Shown: one piece after another, positions 16,469-24,201 of the stretch
How positions within the stretch are numbered: the first letter of the stretch is position 1
How the letters are laid out: each line of letters begins with the position of its first letter
Assembly: GCA_009773155.1 (NCBI GenBank)
Contig: WOVA01000025.1
Span: forward strand, 1-35,130
Length of the DNA stretch: 35,130 nt
Direction: 5' to 3'
From: Elusimicrobiota bacterium
Lineage (GTDB): Bacteria > Elusimicrobiota > Elusimicrobia > Elusimicrobiales > UBA9959
Notes under the pieces: generated by a model
Seen by the model: the letters and a program-made list of their open reading frames with translations, nothing else
What the model was told of the DNA's origin: nothing
Database searches by the model: none
Program-made: the position numbers and the translations under genes

Positions 16469-17317
16469 TTACTCCAGTTCCTTTGGATTCTTCCGGTAGA
16501 ACTTCTCGATGAAATCCCAGGCCTCCTCGGCGGTGTCGGCGAAGTGGAGCAGGTTCAGGTCCTCGTAGCAGATATATCCCCACCTGGCCATATTGCGGAA
16601 GTTCATGACGTCGTTCCAGTATTTCCTGCCCATCAGCACGATGGGGAGACGGCGCTTCTTGCCGGTCTGCACCAGCGTCAGCACCTCGAAGAGCTCGTCC
16701 ATGGTGCCGAAGCCGCCGGGGAACGCGACCAGCGCGCGGGCGCGCATGACGAAATGCATCTTGCGTATCGCGAAATAATGGAAGCGGAAACAGAACTCGG
16801 GCGAGACATAGGGATTGGGCCCCTGCTCACAGGGCAGCGTGATATTAAGCCCGATGCTCTTGGCCCCGGCCTCCCAGGCGCCGCGGTTGGCGGCTTCCAT
16901 GATGCCGGGGCCGCCGCCGGTGACCGTAATGAAGTGGGTGGAACCGAAGTTGCCGTTGCGGGCGACGAGAGCCGAGAACCGGCGGGCCTCCTCGTAATAC
17001 TTCGCCGAGCGGAGAAGCCGCCTGGCCCCCGCCAGTCTGGACTTAAGCTCTTTGTCGTTGCGGTCCTTGCGCAGCGCCGCGGAGATTTTCTTCACCTTGT
17101 CCTGCGCCTCGTCGAGCGGCAGCGTGCGGGCGCTGCCGAAGACGACGACCGTGGTCTTTATCCCGTGCTCGGTCAGTATGGTCTCGGGCTTGAGCAGCTC
17201 CAACTGCAGCCTTATGGGCCGGTTCTCCGGCCTGCTGAGGAATTCCGCGTCGTTATAGGCCCTGCGGTAGGACTTGGCCCGGCGCAGCGCCAGCACCTGT
17301 TTCATGAGTTTAGGCAT
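16469..17317 (-). CDS. LOG-family protein (TIGR00730-like nucleotide phosphoribohydrolase)
   Basis: A 282-residue protein of the LOG/'lysine decarboxylase' Rossmann family. The nucleotide-binding GGGPGIMEAAN lies at 134-144 and the signature PGGFGTMDE at 200-208. Family members hydrolyse nucleoside 5'-monophosphates to base and ribose 5-phosphate, including cytokinin activation in plants. The N-terminal 55 or so residues extend beyond the minimal domain, as in the longer subgroup. Its start overlaps the end of dxs by 8 bases, so it is coupled to the isoprenoid genes. In principle it could act on prenylated nucleotides such as those from tRNA, but that is a guess from context. Confidence 0.88.
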   Translation of the reverse strand: MPKLMKQVLALRRAKSYRRAYNDAEFLSRPENRPIRLQLELLKPETILTEHGIKTTVVVFGSARTLPLDEAQDKVKKISAALRKDRNDKELKSRLAGARRLLRSAKYYEEARRFSALVARNGNFGSTHFITVTGGGPGIMEAANRGAWEAGAKSIGLNITLPCEQGPNPYVSPEFCFRFHYFAIRKMHFVMRARALVAFPGGFGTMDELFEVLTLVQTGKKRRLPIVLMGRKYWNDVMNFRNMARWGYICYEDLNLLHFADTAEEAWDFIEKFYRKNPKELE

Positions 17318-19229
17318 GGGTTGTAGTCTCCTTGCTGTCTTGATGTGGATCGGATGCGCGTTCTTTCCGCAGCCAGTCCGCCGCCGAGGCGGCTATACCG
17401 GCGGAATCTATCTTCAGATCGGCGTAAAGCTCGTCGGGGCGGCCGTGCTCGACGTACTGGTCGGGTATGCCCAGGCGCAGAAGATCGGCGCGCAGGCCGG
17501 CGGTGTTGAGATATTCCAGCACGGCCGAGCCGAAGCCGGTCGCCAGCACGTTATCCTCCACGGTGAGCAGGCGGCCGCCCGAGGCCTCCAGCATCTCCCG
17601 CACGCAGGCTTCGTCCAGCGGTTTTATAAAACGCATATCGGCGACGCCGGCCTCTATCCCCTTCTCCGCCAGGAGTTCCGCCGCGCGCAGGGCGGGATGG
17701 ACGCGGTTGCCGACCGCCAGTATCGAAAGGTCTTTTCCCCGGCGCAGGACGCGGCCCTTACAGGCCTCCAGTATCATCGGCTCCGGGTCCAGCGGCACAC
17801 CCGCGCCCCTGCCGCGCGGGTAGCGCAGCAGCACGGGCGCGTTAAGATGGAGGGCGGTCTTGAGCATGTGCTGCAGCTCGTTCTCGTCGGCGGGGGCCAT
17901 GACGGTCACGCCCGGCAGCATACGGAAAAGCCCCAGGTCGAAGACGCCGTGATGGGTGGGGCCGTCCTCGCCCACTATCCCGGCGCGGTCCATCGCTATC
18001 ACGACGGGCAGTTTCTGCAGGGCGATGTCGTGCATGACCTGGTCGAACGAGCGCTGCATGAAGGAGGAATAGATGGCGACCACGGGCTTGAGCCCTTCGC
18101 AGGCCATGCCCGCCGCGAAGGTGAGGGCGTGCTCCTCGGCGATGCCCACGTCGTAGTAGCGGCGCGGGTACTTGTCGCGGAAGGCGTCCAGGCCGGTGCC
18201 CTCGGGCATGGCCGCGGTTATGGCCGCGACGCGCCGGTCATCCTTGGCCAGTTTCAGCATCGTATCGGAAAAAACTTTCGTATAGGTGGGCACGCCGGAG
18301 CAGTCCTTCTTGCCGTTGGCCAGGCCTGTCTCCACGTCGAAGCAGCCGGTGCCGTGAAAATCTATCGGCTGGTCCTCGGCCGGCTCATAGCCTTTGCCCT
18401 TCTTGGTGACGACGTGAAGAAGCACGGGGCCTTTGAGTTCCTTGAGGTAGCCCAGCACTTCGACCAGCTCGGGGATACTGTGGCCGTCGACGGGGCCGAA
18501 ATAGGAGAAGCCCATCTCCTCGAAGATCATGCCCGGGAAGAAGAGCACGCGGGCGCGCTTGGCTATCCTCATCACCCTCTTGCCCCAGAACTGGAACCGG
18601 TTGAGGAAGAGCTCGGCCTTCTTGCCGGCGTCGCGCACCGTGCCCAGCGTCAGCAGCTTGGTCAGTATCTTGCCGAACTGGCCGACGCGGCGGCTGATGA
18701 ACATCTGGTTGTCGTTGAGGACCACCAGCATGTCCGTGCCGGCCTGACCGATGTTCTGCATGGCCTCCCAGGCCATACCGCCGGTCATGCAGCCGTCGGC
18801 GACGACCGCGACCACCTTGAAGTCGTCGCGGTTATGGTCCCTGGCCACGGCCAGGCCCGCGGCGGCGGACAGCGCCGTGGAGGCGTGGCCGGCGCCGAAA
18901 GCGTCGTGCTCCGATTCGTGCCGCTTGAGGAAGCCGGAAAGCCCGCCTTTCTGGCGTATCGTGGAGAACCCGTCGGCGCGGCCGGTAAGTATCTTGTGGG
19001 CGTAGGCCTGGTGTCCGGTATCGAAGACGATCTTGTCGTCGGGCGTCTCATAGATGTAGTGAAGCGCGGTGATAAGGTCCGAGGCGCCCAGGCTGGAGGC
19101 CAGGTGCCCGCCCGTCCGGCTGACCCCCTGTATCATCAGCGCCCGGACCTCGGCCGCCACGCGCGGCAGGTCTTTAACCGGTATTTTTTTCAGGTCCCTG
19201 GGACCCCGTATCTTGGACAGAAATTCCAT
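17310..19229 (-). CDS. dxs: 1-deoxy-D-xylulose-5-phosphate synthase
   Basis: This thiamine-diphosphate enzyme condenses pyruvate and glyceraldehyde 3-phosphate in the first step of the MEP isoprenoid pathway (EC 2.2.1.7). The length of 639 residues is normal. Visible landmarks are DTGHQAYAHKILTGR near 70, GAGHASTALSAAAGLA, the ThDP/Mg site VADGCMTGGMAWEAMQN ending in NDN near 175, the catalytic GIAEEHALTFAAGMA near 370, and DRAGIVGEDGPTHHG. AGAGGG just upstream supports the ATG at 19229. It lies 12 bases after the prenyl synthase gene, so two isoprenoid steps are encoded together. Confidence 0.96.
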   Translation of the reverse strand: MEFLSKIRGPRDLKKIPVKDLPRVAAEVRALMIQGVSRTGGHLASSLGASDLITALHYIYETPDDKIVFDTGHQAYAHKILTGRADGFSTIRQKGGLSGFLKRHESEHDAFGAGHASTALSAAAGLAVARDHNRDDFKVVAVVADGCMTGGMAWEAMQNIGQAGTDMLVVLNDNQMFISRRVGQFGKILTKLLTLGTVRDAGKKAELFLNRFQFWGKRVMRIAKRARVLFFPGMIFEEMGFSYFGPVDGHSIPELVEVLGYLKELKGPVLLHVVTKKGKGYEPAEDQPIDFHGTGCFDVETGLANGKKDCSGVPTYTKVFSDTMLKLAKDDRRVAAITAAMPEGTGLDAFRDKYPRRYYDVGIAEEHALTFAAGMACEGLKPVVAIYSSFMQRSFDQVMHDIALQKLPVVIAMDRAGIVGEDGPTHHGVFDLGLFRMLPGVTVMAPADENELQHMLKTALHLNAPVLLRYPRGRGAGVPLDPEPMILEACKGRVLRRGKDLSILAVGNRVHPALRAAELLAEKGIEAGVADMRFIKPLDEACVREMLEASGGRLLTVEDNVLATGFGSAVLEYLNTAGLRADLLRLGIPDQYVEHGRPDELYADLKIDSAGIAASAADWLRKERASDPHQDSKETTTHA

Positions 19230-19241
19230 GTTTCCCTCTGC

Positions 19242-20159
19242 TCAGCGGTCGCGCTCGGCGAAAAAATCCGTGAGCGCGTAAAATACTCCGGCGCGGCGGC
19301 CGAAAGGCCGCAGCTTCGACTTGGCCTGCGCCGCCAGGGAGCGCAGCCGGCGGCGGGCGCCCTCCACCCCGTAAAGGGAGGTGTAAGTCAGTTTTTTATT
19401 GCGGGCGTCGCTGCCGCTCTTGCCCAGTTTGCGCTTATCGCCGACGACGTCGAGAATATCGTCGGCGGCCTGGAAGACCAGGCCCAGCTTCAGCCCGAAA
19501 CCGGAAAGGGCCCGGTATTCCCGGCCGGAAGCGCCGGCCAGAGCCGCGCCCATCTCGAGCGAGGCCGCTATCAGGTCCGCCGTCTTGTGCAGGTGTATGT
19601 AGCCGAGCAGCCTTGCCGCGCGCGCCCCGGGGGCGCCTTTTTTAGAGAGGAAGCCCTCGGCCTCCAGGTCGGCGGACTGGCCGGCCACCATGCCGGAAGC
19701 CCCCGCGCGGGCGGCGAGTATGGCCGCGGCCTTAAGGACGCGGCCGGCGGGCAGGGGGACACCATACCGTATGGCGTCCCCGGCCAGCACCGTGAAAGCG
19801 CTGGTCAGGAGCGCGTCCCCCGCCAGTATAGCCCCGGCCTCACCGAACACTTTATGGCAGGCCGGCTTGCCGCGCCGCAGGTCATCGTCGTCCATCGCGG
19901 GGAGGTCGTCGTGGACGAGAGAATAGGTGTGAACCATCTCCAGCGCGCAGGCGGCCGGCAGGACGTCGCGGTAGCGGCCGCCGAAAAGCTCGTAGGACGC
20001 CCCCAGCAGGACGGAGCGTATCCTCTTGCCTCCGGCGCGGAGAGTGTAGAGCATCGCGGCGCGGAGAGGCGGATGGACGAAAGGCAGGGCTTTCACCGCG
20101 GACACCAGGGCCTTGTCGGCCAGCCGGGCGCGCGGCCCCATGTAGGACAGTATATCCAT
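19242..20159 (-). CDS. ispA: Short-chain polyprenyl diphosphate synthase (farnesyl/geranylgeranyl type)
   Basis: A 305-residue trans-prenyltransferase that elongates allylic diphosphates with isopentenyl diphosphate. GGKRIRSVL lies near residue 43. The first aspartate-rich motif is D84-D85-LPAM-D90, followed by DDDLRRGKPACH. The second is D233-D234-I-L-D237 followed by GDKRKLGKSGSD. The two extra residues in the first motif are typical of bacterial FPP/GGPP synthases of the IspA type. Product length cannot be fixed by eye. It appears to be the first gene of the operon leading through dxs, the LOG gene and the AmmeMemoRadiSam genes. An in-frame ATG seven codons in is an alternative start. Confidence 0.92.
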   Translation of the reverse strand: MDILSYMGPRARLADKALVSAVKALPFVHPPLRAAMLYTLRAGGKRIRSVLLGASYELFGGRYRDVLPAACALEMVHTYSLVHDDLPAMDDDDLRRGKPACHKVFGEAGAILAGDALLTSAFTVLAGDAIRYGVPLPAGRVLKAAAILAARAGASGMVAGQSADLEAEGFLSKKGAPGARAARLLGYIHLHKTADLIAASLEMGAALAGASGREYRALSGFGLKLGLVFQAADDILDVVGDKRKLGKSGSDARNKKLTYTSLYGVEGARRRLRSLAAQAKSKLRPFGRRAGVFYALTDFFAERDR

Positions 20160-20202
20160 GCGAAGAAAAATTATAGCAAAAGGGGAACGCGGACGCGGGG
20201 AT

Positions 20203-21243
20203 TTACCACACGGCCTGCAGACCTATGCGGTTGGTCGACCCCAGCTCCCCGTAACCGATATTGGCGTAATCGACGCGGATGCCCTTGAGGAACCCGGTCT
20301 CGGTGAATTTGTCGAAGTTGAAGCCGAACCCCACCGTGCTCTTCGCCCCCGCGTTCTCGATGGTCTTGTGCCCGGCCCTGACCTGCAGGAACCTCAGTAT
20401 GTCCACCTCCAGGCCGAAAGACTGGTACAGGCCGGCGTCCCGGTACTTGACCGCGTCGGCGGCCAGCGTGAAGACCATAAGTTCCTTCACCGTGTGAAAG
20501 TCCTTGGCCAGGCCGAAACGGAAGGAGCTGGGCAGCGCGGCGGACTCGGAATGAAAATCCTGCGAGGTCCCCAGGTTCAGCACCGAGGCGCCCAGCTGCA
20601 CCCGGCCCGGCAGCACCAGCATGACGCCGGCGTCGGCCGCCCAGGCCGCGGAAGAGTCGTCGTCGAGCGTCTCCATTATGCGCTTGACCGTGGCGCCGGC
20701 GGCGAAGCGATAGGACCTGGGACGGTAGTCGCGCACCTCCTGTATGCGGGTCCAGCTGGGCGGGATTATCATCGGGTCTATCATGCCTATATCCGACGGG
20801 AAATTGGGCCAGGACTGCGCGAAAGTGATGGCCGCGACGCGGTGGGAGGTCTCGGTCTCGCCGATTATCTGGTCGTCGTCGTCGTAGGCCGTTATCCCCC
20901 CGCTGGAGAGGGACGAGAAGGAGAAACCGGCCGTGCCGTAGCGCGTGCGCAGCGACAGCGCCGCGTATTCCTGGGTTATGCCGGCGAGGTAGGTGTTATG
21001 CGAGCCCGAGAAAGCCGAGTAGCCCAGCAGCCCCAGCGCGCCCGGGTTGTAAAGCGCGGAGTCGGGGCCGATAAGGGCCGTGTAGGATTCTCCCAGCGCC
21101 GCGGGCATGGCGGCGACGGGGATCTTGAGGAAGTTCGCGCTCGTCAGGCCGGGAGAATCCCCGGCCAGGACGGGGCCCGCCTGGTACGCGGCGAAAAGCG
21201 CCGCCGGCAGGAGGACGCGAAGCATGAAGAAATGTCTTCCCAT
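20203..21243 (-). CDS. PorV/PorQ-family outer-membrane beta-barrel protein
   Basis: About 346 residues with a signal peptide (about 1-27, ending VLAG). The start of the mature chain, SANFLKIPVAAMPAALGESY, matches the conserved N-terminus of PorV/PorQ/UPF0164-type barrels. YNPGALGLL and alternating amphipathic strands follow to the end, and the chain ends with a tryptophan after a hydrophobic strand. In Bacteroidetes PorV takes part in type IX secretion, but in other phyla such proteins are common without that system, so the role is open. A strong promoter lies directly upstream. An in-frame ATG at 21225 is an alternative start. Confidence 0.83.
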   Translation of the reverse strand: MGRHFFMLRVLLPAALFAAYQAGPVLAGDSPGLTSANFLKIPVAAMPAALGESYTALIGPDSALYNPGALGLLGYSAFSGSHNTYLAGITQEYAALSLRTRYGTAGFSFSSLSSGGITAYDDDDQIIGETETSHRVAAITFAQSWPNFPSDIGMIDPMIIPPSWTRIQEVRDYRPRSYRFAAGATVKRIMETLDDDSSAAWAADAGVMLVLPGRVQLGASVLNLGTSQDFHSESAALPSSFRFGLAKDFHTVKELMVFTLAADAVKYRDAGLYQSFGLEVDILRFLQVRAGHKTIENAGAKSTVGFGFNFDKFTETGFLKGIRVDYANIGYGELGSTNRIGLQAVW

Positions 21244-21288
21244 AAAAGCGCCGCGGACCGGCTCGGCCGGCCGCTTCAGCGCGAATAT

Positions 21289-21316
21289 AGTATACACTAC
21301 CCGAAGAACTTTTCAA
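21289..21316 (-). promoter_or_regulatory. Sigma-70-type promoter of the PorV-like gene
   Basis: On the minus strand TTGAAA (21311-21316) and TATACT (21289-21294) are separated by 16 bases. This is close to the sigma-70 consensus and about 46 bases upstream of the start codon. Confidence 0.65.
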
Positions 21317-21369
21317 TGACGTAATTGTTACAGGGGACGCTGTGACCAGCAGATTTCCGAACCTGTTTT

Positions 21370-21810
21370 TCATCCTGTCGTCAATAGTTTCCGCAGATAT
21401 TTCAAATCCTCCATATCCTTGGGCCTGCCGGCGGCTCGTTTCATTCTTATCAGGTCCTTTAGAGAGGCGAAATTAACGAAAGTGGCGCCGAATCTGGCTT
21501 TTACCCTGTTCTTCCAGACTCTTTCAAAAGTCACGCCCGTGACAAACGGATGGATATCGGTTTCAACGAGATATTGACGGATAAGGAGTTTTTTCTCAAG
21601 CATATCGGAGATTCCCACATCGGTCAGGTCATACCCGAATTCACTGAGCGCATTCCATACCTTTTGGGCGTTCTCAGCCGAGGGCCTGATAAAAATGTCG
21701 ATATCCAGCGTCGCTCTCGCGTAACCGTGCACCGGAAAGGCGGTGGCCCCGATCACCACAAAATCGGCCTTATGCTCTTTTAATAACTTCAGCAGTTGTT
21801 CGGCGTCCAT
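21370..21810 (-). CDS. Nucleotidyltransferase-fold protein (DUF6036/AbiEii-like)
   Basis: A 146-residue protein with the minimal nucleotidyltransferase core: VIGATAFPVHGYARATLDID at about 20-39, with D-x-D metal ligands and then IFI. The C-terminal part (about 117-140) contains the SLKDLIRMKRAAGRPKDMED segment common to this group. These proteins are often found with a small partner and are thought to include toxin-antitoxin and abortive-infection components, though many are untested. The gene starts inside the end of the neighbouring small gene (40-base overlap). It is the first of three related genes in this region, whose base composition is more AT-rich than the flanks. Confidence 0.75.
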   Translation of the reverse strand: MDAEQLLKLLKEHKADFVVIGATAFPVHGYARATLDIDIFIRPSAENAQKVWNALSEFGYDLTDVGISDMLEKKLLIRQYLVETDIHPFVTGVTFERVWKNRVKARFGATFVNFASLKDLIRMKRAAGRPKDMEDLKYLRKLLTTG

Positions 21811-22162
21811 TTTTCCTCAATAAACCGAATATTTCCCGCGTCTTCCTGAACATCATTTCAAAGCGCTGCCTGGTGGTGAGGGAAGCCAGGTATTTAAGCT
21901 CGAATTCTATTTCCCTGTCGGCGTTGTGCTTTTTCAGTTTCAGAATATGCCCGGCCATAGATTTTTCCTTGCCGCCGCCGGCTTCACCCCGTCTCATTCT
22001 TCCCATATCCTGAAGCCTCTTCAGCTTTTCGGGATATGCCCGCCTGAGAACATTACCCGCGTACAGCCAGCCAAGGCGCAGCACTGCCGGCTTCTCTTTA
22101 TAGGCCGCAAGCATCCCGCCGCTTATAAAATACGCGAATCCGCGGTTTTCGTTTCCTTTCAT
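21770..22162 (-). CDS. Hypothetical protein, likely partner of the nucleotidyltransferase
   Basis: The frame codes for 130 residues from ATG 22162, 3 bases after the previous gene's stop. The C-terminal 62 residues begin at an internal ATG (21958) with AAGGA 7 bases upstream. They form a charged helical unit with REIEFELKYLASLTTRQRFE, which looks like small proteins often encoded next to nucleotidyltransferases of this type. The real protein may therefore be only 62 residues long. The N-terminal half (with LRLGWLYAGNVLRRAYPEKL) I do not recognise. The pairing with the next gene, which it overlaps by 40 bases, suggests an antitoxin-like or accessory role, but this is inference. Confidence 0.55.
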   Translation of the reverse strand: MKGNENRGFAYFISGGMLAAYKEKPAVLRLGWLYAGNVLRRAYPEKLKRLQDMGRMRRGEAGGGKEKSMAGHILKLKKHNADREIEFELKYLASLTTRQRFEMMFRKTREIFGLLRKNGRRTTAEVIKRA

Positions 22163-22165
22163 CTT

Positions 22166-22654
22166 TTATCGACCTTTAACTCCGCGCAGGTATCTTATGT
22201 CCGCCTCGTCCTGCCTCCTGCCGGTATTTCTCTTCATTTCTATCAGATCCGCAAGCGCTATCACGGGAACGGTGATGCTTTTTAGTTTAATGTGTTCGGC
22301 GTTTTTGGCGGCTTTCCCGTAATCCACCGGGGAATCAATAATTATGTCGATCTCTGAAATCGCCCAGTCGGGGTTTATAAGGCAAAACGCTTTCATATGC
22401 TTGTTCTTTATCCAGTCCTCCCTTTTTTCTTTTTGGGCCAGTTCCATGATCCCCACCGGAACCCGCGGTTTAAAACCCCATGCCTGCGCCAGCTTTAAAA
22501 ACTTCGCCAGATTTTTATCGCTTAGATCCAGCAGCAGATCCACGTCATAGGTCATGCGCGGAATACCATGCAGGTTCACCGCTATGCCGCCCACCACCAC
22601 ATAGGCGACTTTGCTTTTATTCAGCTCACCGAAAATCCCCAGATAATCAAGCAT
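22166..22654 (-). CDS. Nucleotidyltransferase-fold protein (DUF6036-like), second copy
   Basis: A 162-residue protein with YVVVGGIAVNLHGIPRMTYD followed by VDLLLDL at about 18-44. This is the GG...DxD core of minimal nucleotidyltransferases; a second acidic segment, EIDIII, lies near 103. It also has the ALADLIEMKRNTGRRQDEAD tail seen in the first copy. The ATG at 22654 lies exactly at the edge of a 93-bp leader that is repeated upstream of the third copy, so the start is well supported. It is followed closely by the hypothetical gene at 22162. Confidence 0.78.
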   Translation of the reverse strand: MLDYLGIFGELNKSKVAYVVVGGIAVNLHGIPRMTYDVDLLLDLSDKNLAKFLKLAQAWGFKPRVPVGIMELAQKEKREDWIKNKHMKAFCLINPDWAISEIDIIIDSPVDYGKAAKNAEHIKLKSITVPVIALADLIEMKRNTGRRQDEADIRYLRGVKGR

Positions 22655-22744
22655 ATTTTTTCTCTTGCAGCCGTCCTGCTTCCCTTTTCCCGCGCCATCG
22701 CCCGTGCGCTTGACTTACCCCTATGTCGCTGGTATGCTTAAGGC
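22652..22744 (-). repeat. Leader repeat A upstream of nucleotidyltransferase gene 2
   Basis: This 93-bp segment, from the start codon outwards, is nearly identical to 23439-23530: four mismatches and one T-run length difference. It has a run of A's and AAGAG just before the ATG, so it contains the ribosome-binding region and probably the promoter. Confidence 0.9.
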
Positions 22745-22770
22745 GTATGAACCGGTTGAAATATTTCCGT

Positions 22771-22941
22771 TCACCCCTTCCCCCACATCATGCGTTTTTT
22801 CCAGACCGCGGGTCTTATGGAATAATCTATCCGTTGCAAAGCCGCCACCGCCCTGATCTTTTCCTCGATAGGCAGGTTCGCCATGGTTTTGTGGAAGTTT
22901 TTCTTCCCCGCGAATATGCGTTCAGCGTCTACGCGTCTCAT
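22771..22941 (-). CDS. 56-residue small protein paired with the third nucleotidyltransferase
   Basis: An ATG at 22941 overlaps the stop of the upstream gene (ATGA) and opens a 56-codon frame ending in TGA at 22771. It reads as a charged helical protein with MANLPIEEKIRAVAALQRID at about 20-39. The hydrophobic-P-x-EEK-I-x-x-hydrophobic pattern is like that of small antitoxin-type partners of nucleotidyltransferases. The overlap, the pairing and the coding-like composition make it a credible gene despite its length. Confidence 0.6.
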   Translation of the reverse strand: MRRVDAERIFAGKKNFHKTMANLPIEEKIRAVAALQRIDYSIRPAVWKKRMMWGKG

Positions 22942-23441
22942 AATGGCCCTTCCAACGCGCTGAATTTTGCCGCCAGTCCGTATTTTTTAAGGATTTTGGA
23001 CAAAGCCCGCCTGTCAATTTTAGCTTCCTCGAGCATTTTCAGCGCATTTACGGCGTCCTTTTTTCTCGCGGTCTGGAGCATAATGGCGACCAGGTACTCA
23101 GGCGCGACGACGCGGGCTTTCAGCGGGCCTATTTTTTTCCCGACCGCTTTTTCAACAGCTTCCCTTACCAGGTCATTGTAAACCGGAATAAATTGCACGG
23201 GCAGGCCCTCGATCAGCAAATGCTCCCTAAAGGTTTTATACCCCGCCTGGTCCGCCCATTCATAGATCGGCGCCAGGATGTTCAAGCCCTTTTCTTCACC
23301 TGGGAGAACGCAAAAAATATCCAGGTCGTAAGTAAGCACCGGCTCCATATAGAACATGGCGGCCATGCCGCCGCCTATCGCGTAATCGGTGATTATACCC
23401 AGTTCCAGCATCTGATTTACCGCAGCCAGCGTCTTTTTCAT
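22938..23441 (-). CDS. Nucleotidyltransferase-fold protein, third copy
   Basis: A 167-residue protein. YAIGGGMAAMFYMEPVLTYD followed by LDIFCVL (about 20-46) is the nucleotidyltransferase GG...DxD core, and the C-terminal half is helical (VVAPEYLVAIMLQTARKKD). The ATG at 23441 is preferred over upstream starts because it sits at the same place relative to the shared leader repeat as in the second copy. The protein is not obviously close to the second copy, although the leaders are about 95 percent identical. It is coupled to the 56-residue protein by an ATGA overlap, which suggests a two-gene cassette. Confidence 0.75.
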   Translation of the reverse strand: MKKTLAAVNQMLELGIITDYAIGGGMAAMFYMEPVLTYDLDIFCVLPGEEKGLNILAPIYEWADQAGYKTFREHLLIEGLPVQFIPVYNDLVREAVEKAVGKKIGPLKARVVAPEYLVAIMLQTARKKDAVNALKMLEEAKIDRRALSKILKKYGLAAKFSALEGPL

Positions 23442-23530
23442 ATTTTTCTCTTGCAGCCGTCCTGCTTCTCTTTTCCCGCCCCATCGCCCGTGCGCTTGAC
23501 TTACCCCTGTGTCGCTGGTATCCTTAAGGC
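23439..23530 (-). repeat. Leader repeat B upstream of nucleotidyltransferase gene 3
   Basis: This is the second copy of the 92-93 bp leader described at 22652-22744, again ending at the start codon. Just outside it lies ggtgcctgtccccatt (about 23536-23551), a sequence that resembles the ends of some transposon remnants. Confidence 0.9.
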
Positions 23531-23738
23531 ATAAAGGTGCCTGTCCCCATTTACATAATGCGTATAGCATCACGGCCGCGCCTGGCTGGCTGCCCGGCTA
23601 TAGGTCCTTTGGCCCATCCGGGCCGCAACGGAATTGTATAAAATCATTAGTCCCGTATTATCAAACCGAAATGAAAAAGGAGTTACGGGAGATATTTCCT
23701 CCGGCCCTCCCGACGAAGCGCACACAGCCCACTGAAAC

Positions 23739-23909
23739 CTGAAAATGGCCGGCGCCGCGGGCCGCCCCTGGGTCGGGTAGACCGTCTGATGAGCATAGCT
23801 CCCGATACGGCACTGGCATAGCCTTGACTGGGGGAAGCCGCGCGGCGCCGGTCAAATTCAGACTGTCTTTCAGCATATTTTTTTCCGAAGCTATGCTAAA
23901 GGCTATGCC
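23739..23909. other. Intergenic element with overlapping inverted repeats
   Basis: This lies in a gene-free stretch (about 23442-24201, apart from the leader repeat and one mini-ORF). Arms of 21 bases at 23739-23759 and 23841-23861 are inverted with three mismatches. Inside and beyond them, agcatagct (23792-23800) matches agctatgct (23889-23897). Likewise ggcatagcctt (23815-23825) matches aaggctatgcc (23899-23909). The last two pairs interleave, so they could form alternative or pseudoknotted stems. A TTGACTGG/CCGGTCAA pair is also present at 23824-23855. It could be a structured RNA or the remnant of a small mobile element; I do not recognise a known family. Confidence 0.45.
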
Positions 23910-24096
23910 CTCAGGGCGGCCAGATTTTCAGATTCATGATTCCCCTGTCCCGGCCGTACAGATCTATCCCGTGCACAGGCCAACCGGAGAGCGGAATCTT
24001 TCCCCGCGCCCGCAATTGGTATTATAATGAATCAAGGGACAAGGCGCAATTGACCGGGCACACGCCCCTGTTACATTGGATACACCGGAGGGTATT

Positions 24097-24147
24097 ATGG
24101 ACGAGAATCTCAGAACGATGAATGAAAGCAGGCTGACGGCCCCATGA
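24097..24147 (+). CDS. Possible 16-residue leader peptide
   Basis: An ATG with GGAGGG 5 bases upstream opens 16 codons and stops directly before a terminator hairpin. A TATAAT lies at 24023-24028, without a good -35 box. A peptide this short cannot be proved from sequence. The layout (promoter-like box, strong ribosome-binding site, mini-ORF, terminator) is that of a leader or a small transcript. Confidence 0.25.
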   Translation: MDENLRTMNESRLTAP

Positions 24148-24150
24148 ATG

Positions 24151-24184
24151 AAAAGAACCCCGGCCTCAGCCGGGGCTCTTTTTA
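24151..24184. terminator. Bidirectional terminator
   Basis: Stem ccccggc (24158-24164) pairs with gccgggg (24169-24175) around a ctca loop, with ctcttttt to the right and aaaagaa to the left. It ends the minus-strand coiled-coil gene and would also stop plus-strand transcripts from the intergenic region. Confidence 0.8.
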
Positions 24185-24201
24185 TTCACTCCGCCGCCAG
24201 T

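Noticed and set aside
15275-17326. A 683-codon plus-strand open frame
   Set aside because: It is antisense to the radical SAM and LOG-family genes; composition is rich in Arg/Gln/Val/Gly as expected of a shadow frame.
17274-20288. A 1004-codon plus-strand open frame
   Set aside because: It is antisense to dxs and ispA, both firmly identified. Long antisense frames are common in GC-rich DNA with strong codon bias.
23670-23741. Short plus-strand frame starting MKKELREIF
   Set aside because: It has 23 codons, no ribosome-binding site, and runs into the inverted-repeat element.
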